A stretch of 64,000 bases of DNA from contig NZ_UWFA01000416.1 of NCBI RefSeq assembly GCF_900601905.1, positions 248,001 to 312,000 of the forward strand, written 5' to 3'. Within the stretch, counting starts at the first letter, position 1. Every line of letters starts with the position of its first letter. The translations under genes were made by a program, and so were the position numbers. Origin of the DNA: Pseudomonas viridiflava (GTDB lineage: Bacteria; Pseudomonadota; Gammaproteobacteria; Pseudomonadales; Pseudomonadaceae). Positions 26,317 to 37,289 of the stretch are shown here, in pieces. A model generated the notes under the pieces. That model had not been told where the DNA came from. It ran no database searches and worked only from the letters and a program-made list of their open reading frames with translations.

Positions 26317-27075
26317 TCAGCGGCCGCCACCGAGATCGATAAAGGTCCCGGTGGCGTAAGAAGCCTTGTCGGACAATAGCCAGATAATCGCTTCGGCCAC
26401 TTCCTCGGCAACCCCGCCTCGGCCCATCGGAATGCCTGGCTCCAGTCGGCTGACCCGGTGTGGATCGCCGCTCAATGCGTGGAAGTCGGTAAAGATGTAT
26501 CCCGGACGCACCGCGTTGACGCGGATCCCCTGTCCCGCCACTTCGCGGGACAAGCCGATCGTGAAGCTGTCCAGGGCACCTTTGGAGGCGGCGTAGTCAA
26601 CGTATTCACCGGGGGAACCGAGGCGCGCCGCCACTGAGGAGACGTTGACGATGCTGCCGCCTTTGCCGCCGTGCCGGGGAGACATGCGCAGCAGCGCATG
26701 CTTGCTGCACAGAATCGGACCCACCACGTTGGTCATCATCATTTTCAGCAGACGGAATTCGCTCATTTCCTCGACAGGCGACGCCAGGGCGACGGTCGCG
26801 GCGTTGTTGACCAGGTGAGTCACCGGCCCGAACTCGGCATCGACCCTGGCAAACAGACGAATGATTTCATCCTCGTTACTGACATCCGCCTGCACCGCGC
26901 ACGCCATGGCGCCCAGCTCACGGACCTGCCGACAGACCCGCTCGGCGGCCAGATGATCAGAAAGATAGTTGATGCAGATTCGATAACCCTGGGTCGCCGC
27001 CAGCAAAGCCGTGGCCGCACCGATACCACGGGAGCCGCCCGTGATAATGAGAACTTTCTCCATAATGTCGCTCAT
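26317..27075 (-). CDS. SDR-family NAD(P)-dependent oxidoreductase
   Basis: This 252-residue classical short-chain dehydrogenase has the cofactor motif 'TGGSRGIGAAT' (about 12-22), 'NNAA' (about 91), the catalytic serine in 'NVSSVAARLG', 'YVDYAASKGAL' with Tyr and Lys (about 158-168), and a C-terminal 'TGTFIDLGGGR'. The N-terminal alanine/arginine region suggests NADPH use. A second ATG four codons in (27063) is possible. The substrate cannot be told. It is convergent with the DUF3203-like gene. Confidence 0.9.
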   Translation of the reverse strand: MSDIMEKVLIITGGSRGIGAATALLAATQGYRICINYLSDHLAAERVCRQVRELGAMACAVQADVSNEDEIIRLFARVDAEFGPVTHLVNNAATVALASPVEEMSEFRLLKMMMTNVVGPILCSKHALLRMSPRHGGKGGSIVNVSSVAARLGSPGEYVDYAASKGALDSFTIGLSREVAGQGIRVNAVRPGYIFTDFHALSGDPHRVSRLEPGIPMGRGGVAEEVAEAIIWLLSDKASYATGTFIDLGGGR

Positions 27076-27147
27076 CGCTTGTTCTAATGATCGGAGTGCA
27101 TTGCCAGTGTCGGCAGCGGATCGAGGCCCTCACTGTCGCACTTGAGT

Positions 27148-29277
27148 CTAGGTCAATGCGACGCTGTGAGCCTCGGCTGCGTGAATATCGGCCATGAACC
27201 GATCCGCTGGCAAGGGGTGCCCCAGCAGAAAGCCCTGCAGCGAGTTGCAGCCCAGGCGGGTCAGGAAACTTTGCTGGCGGTCGGTTTCAATGCCTTCTGC
27301 AACGATACGCAGGTTTAACGCCTGCCCCAGGGCGACAATTGCCGAGATGATTGCCGCATCGTTGCTGTCATGGTCAAGGTCGCGGACAAAACCGCGGTCG
27401 ATCTTCAACTCATTGGCCGGCAGACGCTTGAGGTACATCAGGCTCGAATAACCGGTACCGAAGTCGTCAATCGACAGATCAACCCCCATGTCCGACAGCT
27501 CGCGCAGCACCGCTACGCTGGCTTCGGTGTCTTTCATCGCGGTGGTTTCGGTGATTTCCAGGGTCAGGCTGTTGGGCGCAAGCGCATGCCTGGCCAGTGT
27601 GCTGGCGACCGTGTCAACCAGGCTCGCATGGCAGAATTGCGAGGCCGACAGGTTGACCGAGATGCGCCAGTCGCTGAACCCCATGTCCGCCCAGGCGCGC
27701 ATTTGTCGGCACGCCTCGTCGAGCACCCATTCGCCGATGCCGATGATCAGGCCGGTCTTTTCCGCCAGCGCTATGAAGGTATCGGGCAGCAACAAACCGC
27801 GTTGTGGGTGATTCCAGCGCAGCAGTGCCTCGGCACCCACCGGTTTGCCGGTGATGGCGTCGAACTTGGGCTGGTAGAACAGGCAGAAGTGCTTGTACTT
27901 GAGCGCCTCGCGCAAATCATGCAACAGCGCCAATTGGTTGCGCGCATTGGTATTCATGGAGCAATTGAAAAAGCTGTAGCCGTTTTTGCCAGCATCCTTG
28001 GCGTGGTACATGGCGGCATCGGCATTCATCAGCAGCTCCTGCTGCGTCGCACCATTACCTGGGTAAAGCGCGATGCCGATACTGACCGAGACCTGCAACA
28101 GTTGGTCGGCGATGTAGAACGGCTGGGCGATCATGTTGACCTGCCGCGCCGCAATCAGCGCCGCGTCATCCAGGTCATCGAGTTCCACCAGCAACACGAA
28201 CTCATCGCCGCCAATGCGCGCCAGGGTGTCTTCGCGATGCAGATTGCCTCGCAGACGCAAGCCCACTTCGCGCAACAGCTGGTCACCGACATGGTGCCCA
28301 AAGGCATCGTTGACGGGCTTGAAACCATCCAGATCCATGAACATCAACGCAAAGCTGCCACCTTTGGCGTCAATCCGCTGCATGGCGTGCTCGATTTGTT
28401 CGGCCAGCAATATCCGATTGGGCAGGCCCGTGAGGGTGTCATGCAGCGCAAGGTGCGTCAGCTCACGATTAGCCTCGGTCAATGAGCGCGAGAGAATGGC
28501 GGTTCGCGACTCCATTCGGGCATCGAGAATCGAGGTCAGCAGGGTGATGGTCAGCACGGCCAGACTGGTCACCAGCACCAGTGAAACCAAACCGCTGGGC
28601 TGAATGCCGCTGCCCAGCGCGCCACAGAAGCTGGTGTCGGCGAAGCTGGCCGCGGCCATGCCGGTGTAATGCATGCCGACGATAGCCAGCCCCATCAGCA
28701 CCGCCGCGCCACCCCGCGCCAGCTGGACATGAGGCGTCTGCTGACGCAGGCGGAAGGCAATCCACAACGCAGCGGCCGACGCGGCGATGGCAATCACCAA
28801 CGAGGCCAGAACCGTCAGGGTGTCGTAGCTGATGCCGGGGTACATGCGCAAGGACGCCATGCCGGTGTAGTGCATGGCGCTGATACCTGCGCCCATGAAC
28901 AGCGCGCCCAGGCTCAGTTGTAACCTCGGCAACTGCGGGTGGCTGACCAGCCATAGCGCCAGGCACGAAGACAGGATGGCGATCAGCAGCGACAGGAAGG
29001 TAATCGGCAGGTCAAAGGCGACTTCAATGGGCAGGTCAAAGGCCAGCATGCCGATAAAGTGCATCGACCAGATGCCGACGCCCATGGACAGCGCGCCACC
29101 ACACATCCAGACCGCCCTCGCCCGCCCTCTGGCAGAAGCGACACGGCCCGCCAGATCCAATGACGTGTAGGACGCAAGAACGGCGACAAGAATGGATATC
29201 AGAACCAGCGAGGGGGTGTAACTACCGATCAGCATGAGCGAAGTACGACCTGGATAATTGAGCTTATCCATGCCCAT
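27148..29277 (-). CDS. MHYT-GGDEF-EAL cyclic-di-GMP protein (MucR-like)
   Basis: This 709-residue membrane protein starts with an MHYT sensor of about seven helices (residues about 10-240) containing 'MHFIGM', 'MHYTGMASL' and 'MHYTGMAAA', proposed to bind metal and sense O2, CO or NO. A GGDEF domain follows with an intact 'GGDEF' near 354, then an EAL domain with 'EALLRW' near 480 and 'DDFGTGYSSL'. Both enzymatic motifs are complete, so it could make or break c-di-GMP. The layout equals MucR of P. aeruginosa, which affects alginate and nitrate sensing. Confidence 0.92.
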   Translation of the reverse strand: MGMDKLNYPGRTSLMLIGSYTPSLVLISILVAVLASYTSLDLAGRVASARGRARAVWMCGGALSMGVGIWSMHFIGMLAFDLPIEVAFDLPITFLSLLIAILSSCLALWLVSHPQLPRLQLSLGALFMGAGISAMHYTGMASLRMYPGISYDTLTVLASLVIAIAASAAALWIAFRLRQQTPHVQLARGGAAVLMGLAIVGMHYTGMAAASFADTSFCGALGSGIQPSGLVSLVLVTSLAVLTITLLTSILDARMESRTAILSRSLTEANRELTHLALHDTLTGLPNRILLAEQIEHAMQRIDAKGGSFALMFMDLDGFKPVNDAFGHHVGDQLLREVGLRLRGNLHREDTLARIGGDEFVLLVELDDLDDAALIAARQVNMIAQPFYIADQLLQVSVSIGIALYPGNGATQQELLMNADAAMYHAKDAGKNGYSFFNCSMNTNARNQLALLHDLREALKYKHFCLFYQPKFDAITGKPVGAEALLRWNHPQRGLLLPDTFIALAEKTGLIIGIGEWVLDEACRQMRAWADMGFSDWRISVNLSASQFCHASLVDTVASTLARHALAPNSLTLEITETTAMKDTEASVAVLRELSDMGVDLSIDDFGTGYSSLMYLKRLPANELKIDRGFVRDLDHDSNDAAIISAIVALGQALNLRIVAEGIETDRQQSFLTRLGCNSLQGFLLGHPLPADRFMADIHAAEAHSVALT

Positions 29278-29522
29278 TCAAAAGAGTGGCGATTCTACTG
29301 TTTTTCCAGCCAATGTCCCGTTCACTCGTCGCAAATATGGCCGAATGCCATCAAATAGTGCTGGCGTTGTCGGCGGGGTTGCTGACGCCGTCGAAGGGTG
29401 TCTGACAATCCTACTGGATGGAGGGTTTCAAGCCCATCGCAGAGCCTGTGAGTAGTTATTTGCAAGGCTGTAAGCTTCAGATATTTCCTGCACTGGAAGT
29501 GCAGCAGAACCGAAGATAGCTG

Positions 29523-31001
29523 TCAGTCCTTCCGAGCCTCGATGTCCAGCCCGCTTTGCGCATTCCAGCCGCCGCCCAACGCGGCGATCAATTGCACGCT
29601 GGCAATCAGCCGACTCTGCAACAGAGTCAGCACGCTACGTTCGTTGCTCAGCGCGGTGGCTTGCACGTTGACCACATCCAGATAGCCGATCAAGCCAGCC
29701 TTGTACTGATTGCTGGTCAGACGCAGTGAATCACGCGCAGCGGCAAGCGCCTCGGCTCGGACCGCAGCCTCGTCCTGATAAACCTTGAGCTGGATCAGGT
29801 AGTTTTCGACTTCCTGAAAACCGGTCAGCACCGTCTGGCGATATTGCGCGACGGTCTGGTCGTATACCGCTTCGGTACGATCGACTTCCGCCGAGCGCTG
29901 CCCGCCATCAAACAAGGTCATCGCCAACTGCGGGCCCACCGACCAGAAGCGGTTGGGCAAACTGATCCAATTGGCAAAGGTGCTGCTGCTGTAACCGCCA
30001 CTCAAGCTCAGGGTCAGGTCGGGGTAGTACGCTGCCTTGGCGATGCCGATGTTGGCATTCGCGGCCATCACCGAACGCTCCGCCGCCGCAATGTCAGGGC
30101 GTCTTTCCAGTAGCTGCGAAGGCAGTTCCAGAGGGATTTGTGGCAGCTCGGGAATAGTGCTGGTGGCCGCCAGACTGAAATCCGCCGGGGCCTGCCCCAT
30201 CAGCACGGCAATGGCGTTCTCGAATTGTGCCCGCTGCCAGGCCAGATCAATGAGGTCGGCCTCGGTGCTTTTAAGTTGAGTCTGCGCCTGGGCGACCGCG
30301 TCTCGCCCGGAGATCCCGGCGCGGTATTGATTCTGGGTCAGGGTCAGGGAGCGCTGATAAGCCTCGAGGGTGGCCTCCAGCAGACGCTTTTGTTCATCAA
30401 TCACCCGCAATTGCAGGTAGTTCTGGACCAGTTCCGATTGCAGGCTCAGTTGCATCGCCGCCAGATCAGCAAGGCTGGCCTGCGCACTGGCTCTGTCTGC
30501 TTCCAGACCACGGCGCAGCTTGCCCCAGACATCCGCTTCCCAACTGACCCCCAACTGGGTGCTGTAGGTGTCGCGGATGCCGCTGTTTAACGTGCTCAGG
30601 CTGGAACTGCTGCTGCCGGTTCCCTGACTGGAGCGGGTCTTGCCTGCGGTCAGGTCCAGGGTCGGGAAAAACGCCCCGCGAGAACTGCGCACCAACGCCT
30701 GGGCCTGCCGGTATTGAGCCTCATACTGCGCAACGGTCTGGTTGGAGCTGTTGAGTTTCTGCACCAACCCGTTCAATTGCGGGTCGCCGTACACCTCCCA
30801 CCACGCACCACGCGCTATCGCATCGCTGGGCGAAGCCTGGGTCCAGCCCTTGGCAGCTTTGAACTGCACCGGCGTGGCCATTTCCGGCTTCTGGTAATCC
30901 GGCCCGACCGCGCAGGCATTCAGCAGCAGAACACACAGCCCAAGGCCAAACGTGTGTGCCAGCCGGTTTTTGACGGGTTCAATCTTGCGGTGCTCGGTCA
31001 T
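29523..31001 (-). CDS. opmB: Outer-membrane efflux lipoprotein (OpmB-like)
   Basis: This 492-residue protein of the OprM/NodT family forms the outer-membrane channel of an RND pump. The N-terminus has a lipobox ('LLNAC', about residues 25-29) followed by 'AVGPDYQKPEM', typical of OprM relatives. Two outer-membrane efflux repeats cover about 60-260 and 280-475. It overlaps the end of muxC by four bases and is the last gene of the operon. The region 29278-29522 downstream has only a small hairpin (CTGCACT/AGTGCAG near 29491). Confidence 0.9.
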   Translation of the reverse strand: MTEHRKIEPVKNRLAHTFGLGLCVLLLNACAVGPDYQKPEMATPVQFKAAKGWTQASPSDAIARGAWWEVYGDPQLNGLVQKLNSSNQTVAQYEAQYRQAQALVRSSRGAFFPTLDLTAGKTRSSQGTGSSSSSLSTLNSGIRDTYSTQLGVSWEADVWGKLRRGLEADRASAQASLADLAAMQLSLQSELVQNYLQLRVIDEQKRLLEATLEAYQRSLTLTQNQYRAGISGRDAVAQAQTQLKSTEADLIDLAWQRAQFENAIAVLMGQAPADFSLAATSTIPELPQIPLELPSQLLERRPDIAAAERSVMAANANIGIAKAAYYPDLTLSLSGGYSSSTFANWISLPNRFWSVGPQLAMTLFDGGQRSAEVDRTEAVYDQTVAQYRQTVLTGFQEVENYLIQLKVYQDEAAVRAEALAAARDSLRLTSNQYKAGLIGYLDVVNVQATALSNERSVLTLLQSRLIASVQLIAALGGGWNAQSGLDIEARKD

Positions 31002-34000
31002 AGCGGAGTTTCCAAAGCAGCATCAGTACGCACGCCACGCCATTGGTTAAATCGATGGCGCAGCCGGTCGAGATAGAGGTAAACCACCGGAGTGGTGTAA
31101 AGGGTCAGGACCTGGCTGAACACGAGCCCGCCGATGATGGTCAGGCCCAGTGGCCGACGCATTTCAGCACCGGCGGCGCTGCTGAACATCAGCGGCAAGG
31201 CACCGAGGATGGCGGCCATGGTGGTCATCAGGATCGGCCGCAAGCGTTGCAGGCAGGCCACGCGAATCGATTCTTCCGGGCTCATGCCGCTGTCGCGCTC
31301 AAGCTGCAGCGCCAGGTCGATCATCATGATTGCGTTCTTCTTCACCACGCCGATCAACAGAAACAGGCCCAGCAGGGAAATCAGACTGAACTGGCCGCCG
31401 ATGGCATAGATGCTCAGCAACGCCCCTACCCCGGCCGATGGCAGCGTGGACAGGATGGTCAGCGGGTGAATGTAACTTTCATAAAGGATGCCGAGCACCA
31501 GATAGACCGCCAACAACGCGCCCAGAATCATCCACGGCTGGCTCTTCTGCGTTGCGGCAAACGCGTTGGCGGTACCGGCCATCTTCGCGATGACGTCCGA
31601 GGGCAGGCCCACCTGGGCCACCGCGCGCTCGATGGCGAGGGTCGCCTGATCAATGCTGACCCCTTCGGCAAGGTCGAACGAGATATTTTCCGAGGCAAAC
31701 TGGCCGTCATGGGACACGCTGTCATCGGCCAGACTGCGTTCGTAATAGGCAATGCTCGACAGCGGCACCCGATTGCCGTCTGCGGTAATCACCTGGACCT
31801 GCTCAAGGGTGACCGGGTCCTGGGCGAACTTCGGATTGACCTCCATCACCACCTTGTACTGGTTGAGGCTGTCGTAAATGGTCGACACCTGACGCTGGCT
31901 GTAGGCGTTGTTGAGGACCGAGGTCACCATGTCCATGTCGATGCCCAGCCGCTTGGCCGTATCGCGATTGACCTGCAGCGTCACTTGTTGCGCCCCGCGC
32001 CCTTCCCGGGCATCGATTGCGGTCAGCTCGGGCAAGGCTTTGAGCGCTGTAACCACCTTCGGGTACCACGTGCGCAGCGAGCCCAGATCGCCGCTTTGCA
32101 GAATGTACTGATAGGCCGACGTCGTCTGCTCGCGTCCGCCGCCCAGTTGCAGATCCTGATCCGGGGTCAGGAACACACGCCCACCCGGGACCTTGGGCAT
32201 TTCCTTGCGCAGCCGTTCAACCACTTGCTCGGAAGACAGCTTGCGCTCTTCAACCGGCTTGAGGCGCACCAGCATGAAGGCGTTATTGGTGCCGCTGTTG
32301 CCACCGATGAAGCCTGCCACCGTGTCCACCGCCGGGTCAGCCAGAATCGCCCGGCGGAAAATTTCCATTTTCGGTTGCATCACCGAGAACGAGAGCCCGT
32401 CATCGCCGCGCACGAAACCCACCAGTTGCCCAGTGTCCTGGGTCGGTAGAAACGTCTTGGGCACCACCACATACAAGGCCACATTGACCACCACCGTGAC
32501 CAGCAGGCTGAGCAGCGTCAGCCGCCGGTGGCGCATCACCCAGCCCAGGCTTCGGTCATAGCCTGCGACCATTCGGTCGTTGACCCGGTTGCTCCAGCGC
32601 TGCAGGCGGTTTTCACTGCCTGGTACGTGAGGTTTCAGCCAGCGGGCACAGAGCATCGGCGTCAGCGTCAGCGAAACGATCAGGGACACGATGATCGAGG
32701 CCGACAACGTGATGGAGAACTCGCGGAACAGGCTTTCAACCAGTCCGCCCATGAACAGAATGGAGAGGAATACCGCCACCAGCGACACATTCATCGCCAA
32801 CAGGGTGAAGCCCACTTCCTTGGCGCCGAGGAAGGACGCCTTCATCGGCGACAGGCCGTTATCGATATGCCGCGAGATGTTTTCCAGCACCACGATGGCG
32901 TCGTCTACCACCAGCCCGGTGGCCAGAATCAACGCCATCAGCGACAGATTGTTCAGTGAGAAGCCGTACAGGTACATGACCGCGAACGTCCCCACCAGCG
33001 AGACCGGCACAGCCAGCGTGGGGATCAGCGAGGCGCGAAAGTTGCCCAGAAACAGGTACACCACCATGATCACCAGCGCCACGGCGATCAGCAAGGTCAT
33101 CTCCGCTTCATGCAGGGTGGCCTTGATCACCGGCGAACGATCCAGGGCCAGCTCCAGTTTCACGCTGGCCGGCAGTACCGCTTGCAGGGCGGGCAACTGG
33201 GCCTTGATCTGCGCCACGGTTTCAATGATGTTGGCGCCAGCCTGACGGTTGATCACCAGCAGCACGGCCGACTTGTCATTGAAAAAGCCCGAGTTATAGC
33301 GGTTCTCGACCGCATCGCTGACCTTGCCCACATCCTTGAGGCGCAGTGCCGCACCGTCCTGGTAGCGGATGATCAGCGACTGATAATCGGCTGCTTTTTC
33401 CAGCTGATCGTTGGCCTGCACTTGCCAGTTGTATTGCCCATTCTCCACCGACCCCTTGGGCCTGCGCACGTTGGCGTTGGTGATGGTGGTGCGCACCTCG
33501 TCAAGGGAAACGCCATGTTGCGCGAGCAATTGTGGTTCAAGTTCGATACGCACCGCAGGCAGCGAGCTACCGCCGATCTGCACTTCGCCTACGCCGCTGA
33601 CCTGAGAAAGACTTTGCGAGAGGATGGTCGAGGCCAGATCGTAAAGCTGGCCCTTTTGCAGCACGTCGGAGGTCATCGACAGGACCATGATCGGCGCCTG
33701 GGACGGGTTGACCTTCTTGTAGGTGGGCATGCTGCGCATCCCGCTGGGCAGCAGATTGCGCGAGGCGTTGATCGCCGCCTGGACTTCGCGAGCCGCGCCG
33801 TTGATGTCGCGGTCCAGATCAAACTGCAGAATCACCCGAGTCGACCCCTGGGTCGAGCGGCTGCTCATGGTGTTGACTCCGGCAATCGAGCCCAGGGAGC
33901 GTTCCAGTGGAGTGGCCACGCTGGACGCCATGATCTCCGGGCTGGCACCCGGCAGGTTGGCCGACACCACAATCACCGGAAAATCCATGTTGGGCAGTGG

Positions 34001-34105
34001 CGCTACCGGCAGCAGACCGAAGCTCACACCGCCAAGCAACATGATCGCCAGGCTCAGGAGCATGGTCGCCACGGGCCTGCGAATGAAGGGGCCGGACAGG
34101 TTCAT
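30998..34105 (-). CDS. muxC: RND multidrug transporter MuxC
   Basis: The start was set at the ATG at 34105, after GAGCGAGGG; an upstream TTG at 34147 was rejected. The 1035-residue protein has the RND layout: 12 membrane helices and two large periplasmic loops, with 'GLVVDDAIVVLENI' in helix 4 holding the proton-relay aspartates. The start 'MNLSGPFIRRPVATMLL' is typical of MdtC/MuxC. MuxB and MuxC form a heteromeric pump, unlike the homotrimeric MexB. Known substrates of the P. aeruginosa system include aztreonam, macrolides and novobiocin. Confidence 0.92.
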   Translation of the reverse strand: MNLSGPFIRRPVATMLLSLAIMLLGGVSFGLLPVAPLPNMDFPVIVVSANLPGASPEIMASSVATPLERSLGSIAGVNTMSSRSTQGSTRVILQFDLDRDINGAAREVQAAINASRNLLPSGMRSMPTYKKVNPSQAPIMVLSMTSDVLQKGQLYDLASTILSQSLSQVSGVGEVQIGGSSLPAVRIELEPQLLAQHGVSLDEVRTTITNANVRRPKGSVENGQYNWQVQANDQLEKAADYQSLIIRYQDGAALRLKDVGKVSDAVENRYNSGFFNDKSAVLLVINRQAGANIIETVAQIKAQLPALQAVLPASVKLELALDRSPVIKATLHEAEMTLLIAVALVIMVVYLFLGNFRASLIPTLAVPVSLVGTFAVMYLYGFSLNNLSLMALILATGLVVDDAIVVLENISRHIDNGLSPMKASFLGAKEVGFTLLAMNVSLVAVFLSILFMGGLVESLFREFSITLSASIIVSLIVSLTLTPMLCARWLKPHVPGSENRLQRWSNRVNDRMVAGYDRSLGWVMRHRRLTLLSLLVTVVVNVALYVVVPKTFLPTQDTGQLVGFVRGDDGLSFSVMQPKMEIFRRAILADPAVDTVAGFIGGNSGTNNAFMLVRLKPVEERKLSSEQVVERLRKEMPKVPGGRVFLTPDQDLQLGGGREQTTSAYQYILQSGDLGSLRTWYPKVVTALKALPELTAIDAREGRGAQQVTLQVNRDTAKRLGIDMDMVTSVLNNAYSQRQVSTIYDSLNQYKVVMEVNPKFAQDPVTLEQVQVITADGNRVPLSSIAYYERSLADDSVSHDGQFASENISFDLAEGVSIDQATLAIERAVAQVGLPSDVIAKMAGTANAFAATQKSQPWMILGALLAVYLVLGILYESYIHPLTILSTLPSAGVGALLSIYAIGGQFSLISLLGLFLLIGVVKKNAIMMIDLALQLERDSGMSPEESIRVACLQRLRPILMTTMAAILGALPLMFSSAAGAEMRRPLGLTIIGGLVFSQVLTLYTTPVVYLYLDRLRHRFNQWRGVRTDAALETPL

Positions 34106-34193
34106 CGGCCCTCGCTCCAGGCGCCAGGCGTCAGGCTGCGAGGGCAAAGGTCAAGCTCAACCCTCTGGCCGCTTGAAACCTGAAGCCTGCGCC

Positions 34194-37100
34194 TCATACC
34201 GCCACCTCTTTGGGCTCGGAACCCCTGAAACGGCGTCCGAGACGATCAAAGTAGAGATAGATAACGGGCGTCGTAAACAAGGTCAGGACCTGACTGAGCA
34301 GCAGTCCGCCGACCATCACCAACCCCAGGGGTTGACGCAATTCTGCGCCGGAACCGGTGGCCAGCATCAGCGGCACGGCGCCAAACAGCGCGGCCATGGT
34401 GGTCATCAGGATCGGCCGGAAGCGCAGCAGCGCCGCTTCGTAGATCGCCGTTTCAGGATCCGCGCCACGATTGCGCTCAGCGTCCAGAGCGAAGTCGATC
34501 ATCATGATCGCGTTCTTCTTGACGATGCCGATCAACAGGATGATGCCGATAATCGCAATCATCCCCAGATCGTTGCCACTGAGCAGCAGCGCCAGCAAAG
34601 CGCCGACCGCAGCGGACGGCAACGTCGACAGAATGGTGATCGGGTGGATGTAACTCTCGTACAGAACCCCCAGCACGATATACATGGTCACCACTGCCGC
34701 CAGGATCAGCAGCAAGGTGCTCGACAGCGAAGCCTGGAACGCCTCGGCCGCGCCCTGGAACTGAGTCTGCACGCCGGTTGGCATGCCGATATCCTTCTGC
34801 ACCTGTTCGATCAGTTCCACCGCCGCACCCAACGAAACGTCGGGTGCCAGGTTGAACGACATCATCACCGCCGGGAACTGCCCCAGATGGGTGATCGCCA
34901 GTTGCGCCTGACGCTGCTCGACCCTGGCCAGACTGGACAGCTTGACCTGCGCGCCATCGGTGGTCTTGACGTGGATCTGCTCCAGCGCCTGTGGCCCCAG
35001 CTCATTTGCGGATGCTGCCTGCAGAACCACCCGGTACTGGCTGGCCTGGGTGTAGATGGTTGATATCTGCCGTTGCCCGAAGGCGTCGTACAGGGCATCA
35101 GTGATGTTGGCCACCGTCACCCCGACCCGACTCGCGGCATCCCGATCGATCATCAGGTACACCTGCAGGCCCTTGTCCTGCAGGTCACTGGCGACGTCGG
35201 TGAGTTCCGCTCGCTTGCTCAACGCGTCCACCAGCCGCCCGCTCCACAGGCTGAGCAGCTCGGCATCTGGCGACGACATGCTGAACTGGTACTGGGTCCG
35301 GCTGACCCGGTCCTCGATGGTCAGGTCCTGAACCGGCTGGAGGAACAGGCGAATGTCGGTCAGTTTGTCGAGCTGCGGCTGCAGGCGCTGAATGATCTGC
35401 GTTGCCGTGACATCCCGCTCGGCGTGGGGCTTGAGGTTGATCAGCAGGCGCCCGCTGTTGAGTGTCGTGTTATCGCCATCTACTCCGATGTAGGAAGACA
35501 GGCTGGACACCGCCGGGTCTTGCAGAATGATTTTGCTCAGCGTCTGCTGGCGCTCGCTCATGGCCGCGAAGGAAACCGATTGCGGGGCTTCGGAAATGCC
35601 CTGAATCACGCCCGTGTCCTGCACCGGAAAGAATCCCTTGGGCACCACCATATAAAGCAGGACGGTCAGACCCAGGGTGGCGACGGCCACCAGCAGCGTC
35701 AGCGGCTGATGCTTGAGCACCCAGCGCAATTTATTGCCGTAGGCTTCCACCAGCCAGTCCAGCCAGGCGCCGCTGGCACGATAGAAACGACTCTGCTCCT
35801 GCTCTTTGGGTTCACGTTTGAGCAGACGCGCGCACATCATCGGCGTCAGCGTCAGAGAAACCACCAGCGAAATCAGGATCGCCACCGCCAGGGTAATGGC
35901 GAACTCGCGGAACAGCCGCCCCACCACATCGGCCATGAACAACAGCGGGATCAGCACAGCGATCAGCGAGATGGTCAGGGAAATCAGGGTGAAGCCGATC
36001 TGCCGGGCACCCTTGAGCGCCGCCTGCATGGGCGACTCGCCCTCTTCGATGTGCCGGGAAATGTTCTCCAGCATGACGATGGCGTCATCGACCACAAAGC
36101 CGGTGGCGATGGTCAGGGCCATCAGGGTCAGGTTATTGACCGAGAAGCCCGCCAGGTACATCACGCCGAAAGTACCGATCAGGGACAGTGGTACGGCGAT
36201 CGACGGGATGATCGTCGCACTGAACCGGCGCAGAAACAGGAACGTCACCAGCACCACCAGCACGATGGCAATCATCAATTCGTGTTGCACATCGGTCACG
36301 GCGGCACGAATGGTCTGGGTGCGGTCGGTCAGCACCACCACGTCCAGGCCTGCGGGCAGGTTATCGGTGATGCTCGGCAGCAGCGCCTTGATGCGGTCGA
36401 CCACCTCGATCACGTTGGCACCCGGCTGACGCTGGATGTTGAGCAGGACCGCCTGATTTTCGTTGGCCCAGGCCGCCAGCCGCTCGTTCTCGGCACCGTC
36501 GACGATCTCTGCTACGTCCTTGAGCCGCAACGGCGCACCATTGCTGTAGGCCAGGATCAGATTGGCGTACTCTTCCGGCGACTTGAGCTGATCATTGGCA
36601 TCGAGCATCGAGACCCGGGTCGGCCCATCGAAATTGCCTTTGGGCTGGTTGACGTTGGACGCGCCAATCAGAGTGCGCACGTCCGCCAGGTTCAGGCCAT
36701 TGGCGGCCAGTGCCTCGGGATTGACCTTGATACGCACGGCCTGACGCTGACCACCGGCAATGCTGACCATGCCCACGCCGCTGATCTGGGAAATCTTCTG
36801 CGCCATACGCGTGTCGACCAGATCGTTGAGTTTGGGCAGCAGCATGGTTTTCGAGGTGATCGCCAGGGTCAGGACCGGGGTGTCCGCGGGGTTGACCTTG
36901 TTGTAAACCGGCGGAGCCGGCATATCGTTGGGCAGCAGATTGGTCGCGGCATTGATCGCCGCCTGCACTTCCTGCTCGGCCACATCCATATTCAAGTCGA
37001 GGCTGAACCTCAGGGTAATCACCGACGCTCCACCGGAACTGGTCGATGCCATCTGGGTCAGGCCCGGCATCTGCCCGAACTGCCGCTCAAGCGGCGCCGT

Positions 37101-37289
37101 GACGGCACTGGTCATGACCTGAGGGCTGGCGCCGGGGTACAGCGTCATCACCCTGATGGTCGGGTAGTCCACTTGCGGCAACGCCGAAACCGGCAGCATG
37201 GTGTAGGCGATCAGGCCCGCCAGCACGATGGCGAGCATGCTCAGCGTGGTAGCGACCGGGCGCAGGATGAACAGTCTGGAGATGTTCAT
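34194..37289 (-). CDS. muxB: RND multidrug transporter MuxB
   Basis: This 1031-residue RND subunit partners MuxC. '[19 protein letters not shown]' begins the protein and '[22 protein letters not shown]' (about residues 400-421) carries the proton-relay aspartates. The start codon overlaps the muxA stop by four bases, indicating coupled translation, and 88 bases separate it from muxC. A long antisense frame (35073-37556) covers it and muxA but has no protein-like features. Confidence 0.93.
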   Translation of the reverse strand: MNISRLFILRPVATTLSMLAIVLAGLIAYTMLPVSALPQVDYPTIRVMTLYPGASPQVMTSAVTAPLERQFGQMPGLTQMASTSSGGASVITLRFSLDLNMDVAEQEVQAAINAATNLLPNDMPAPPVYNKVNPADTPVLTLAITSKTMLLPKLNDLVDTRMAQKISQISGVGMVSIAGGQRQAVRIKVNPEALAANGLNLADVRTLIGASNVNQPKGNFDGPTRVSMLDANDQLKSPEEYANLILAYSNGAPLRLKDVAEIVDGAENERLAAWANENQAVLLNIQRQPGANVIEVVDRIKALLPSITDNLPAGLDVVVLTDRTQTIRAAVTDVQHELMIAIVLVVLVTFLFLRRFSATIIPSIAVPLSLIGTFGVMYLAGFSVNNLTLMALTIATGFVVDDAIVMLENISRHIEEGESPMQAALKGARQIGFTLISLTISLIAVLIPLLFMADVVGRLFREFAITLAVAILISLVVSLTLTPMMCARLLKREPKEQEQSRFYRASGAWLDWLVEAYGNKLRWVLKHQPLTLLVAVATLGLTVLLYMVVPKGFFPVQDTGVIQGISEAPQSVSFAAMSERQQTLSKIILQDPAVSSLSSYIGVDGDNTTLNSGRLLINLKPHAERDVTATQIIQRLQPQLDKLTDIRLFLQPVQDLTIEDRVSRTQYQFSMSSPDAELLSLWSGRLVDALSKRAELTDVASDLQDKGLQVYLMIDRDAASRVGVTVANITDALYDAFGQRQISTIYTQASQYRVVLQAASANELGPQALEQIHVKTTDGAQVKLSSLARVEQRQAQLAITHLGQFPAVMMSFNLAPDVSLGAAVELIEQVQKDIGMPTGVQTQFQGAAEAFQASLSSTLLLILAAVVTMYIVLGVLYESYIHPITILSTLPSAAVGALLALLLSGNDLGMIAIIGIILLIGIVKKNAIMMIDFALDAERNRGADPETAIYEAALLRFRPILMTTMAALFGAVPLMLATGSGAELRQPLGLVMVGGLLLSQVLTLFTTPVIYLYFDRLGRRFRGSEPKEVAV

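Noticed and set aside
29480..29500. Terminator of the efflux operon from the CTGCACT/AGTGCAG hairpin
   Set aside because: Stem is only seven bases and no T-run follows on the minus strand, so it was not called as a terminator.
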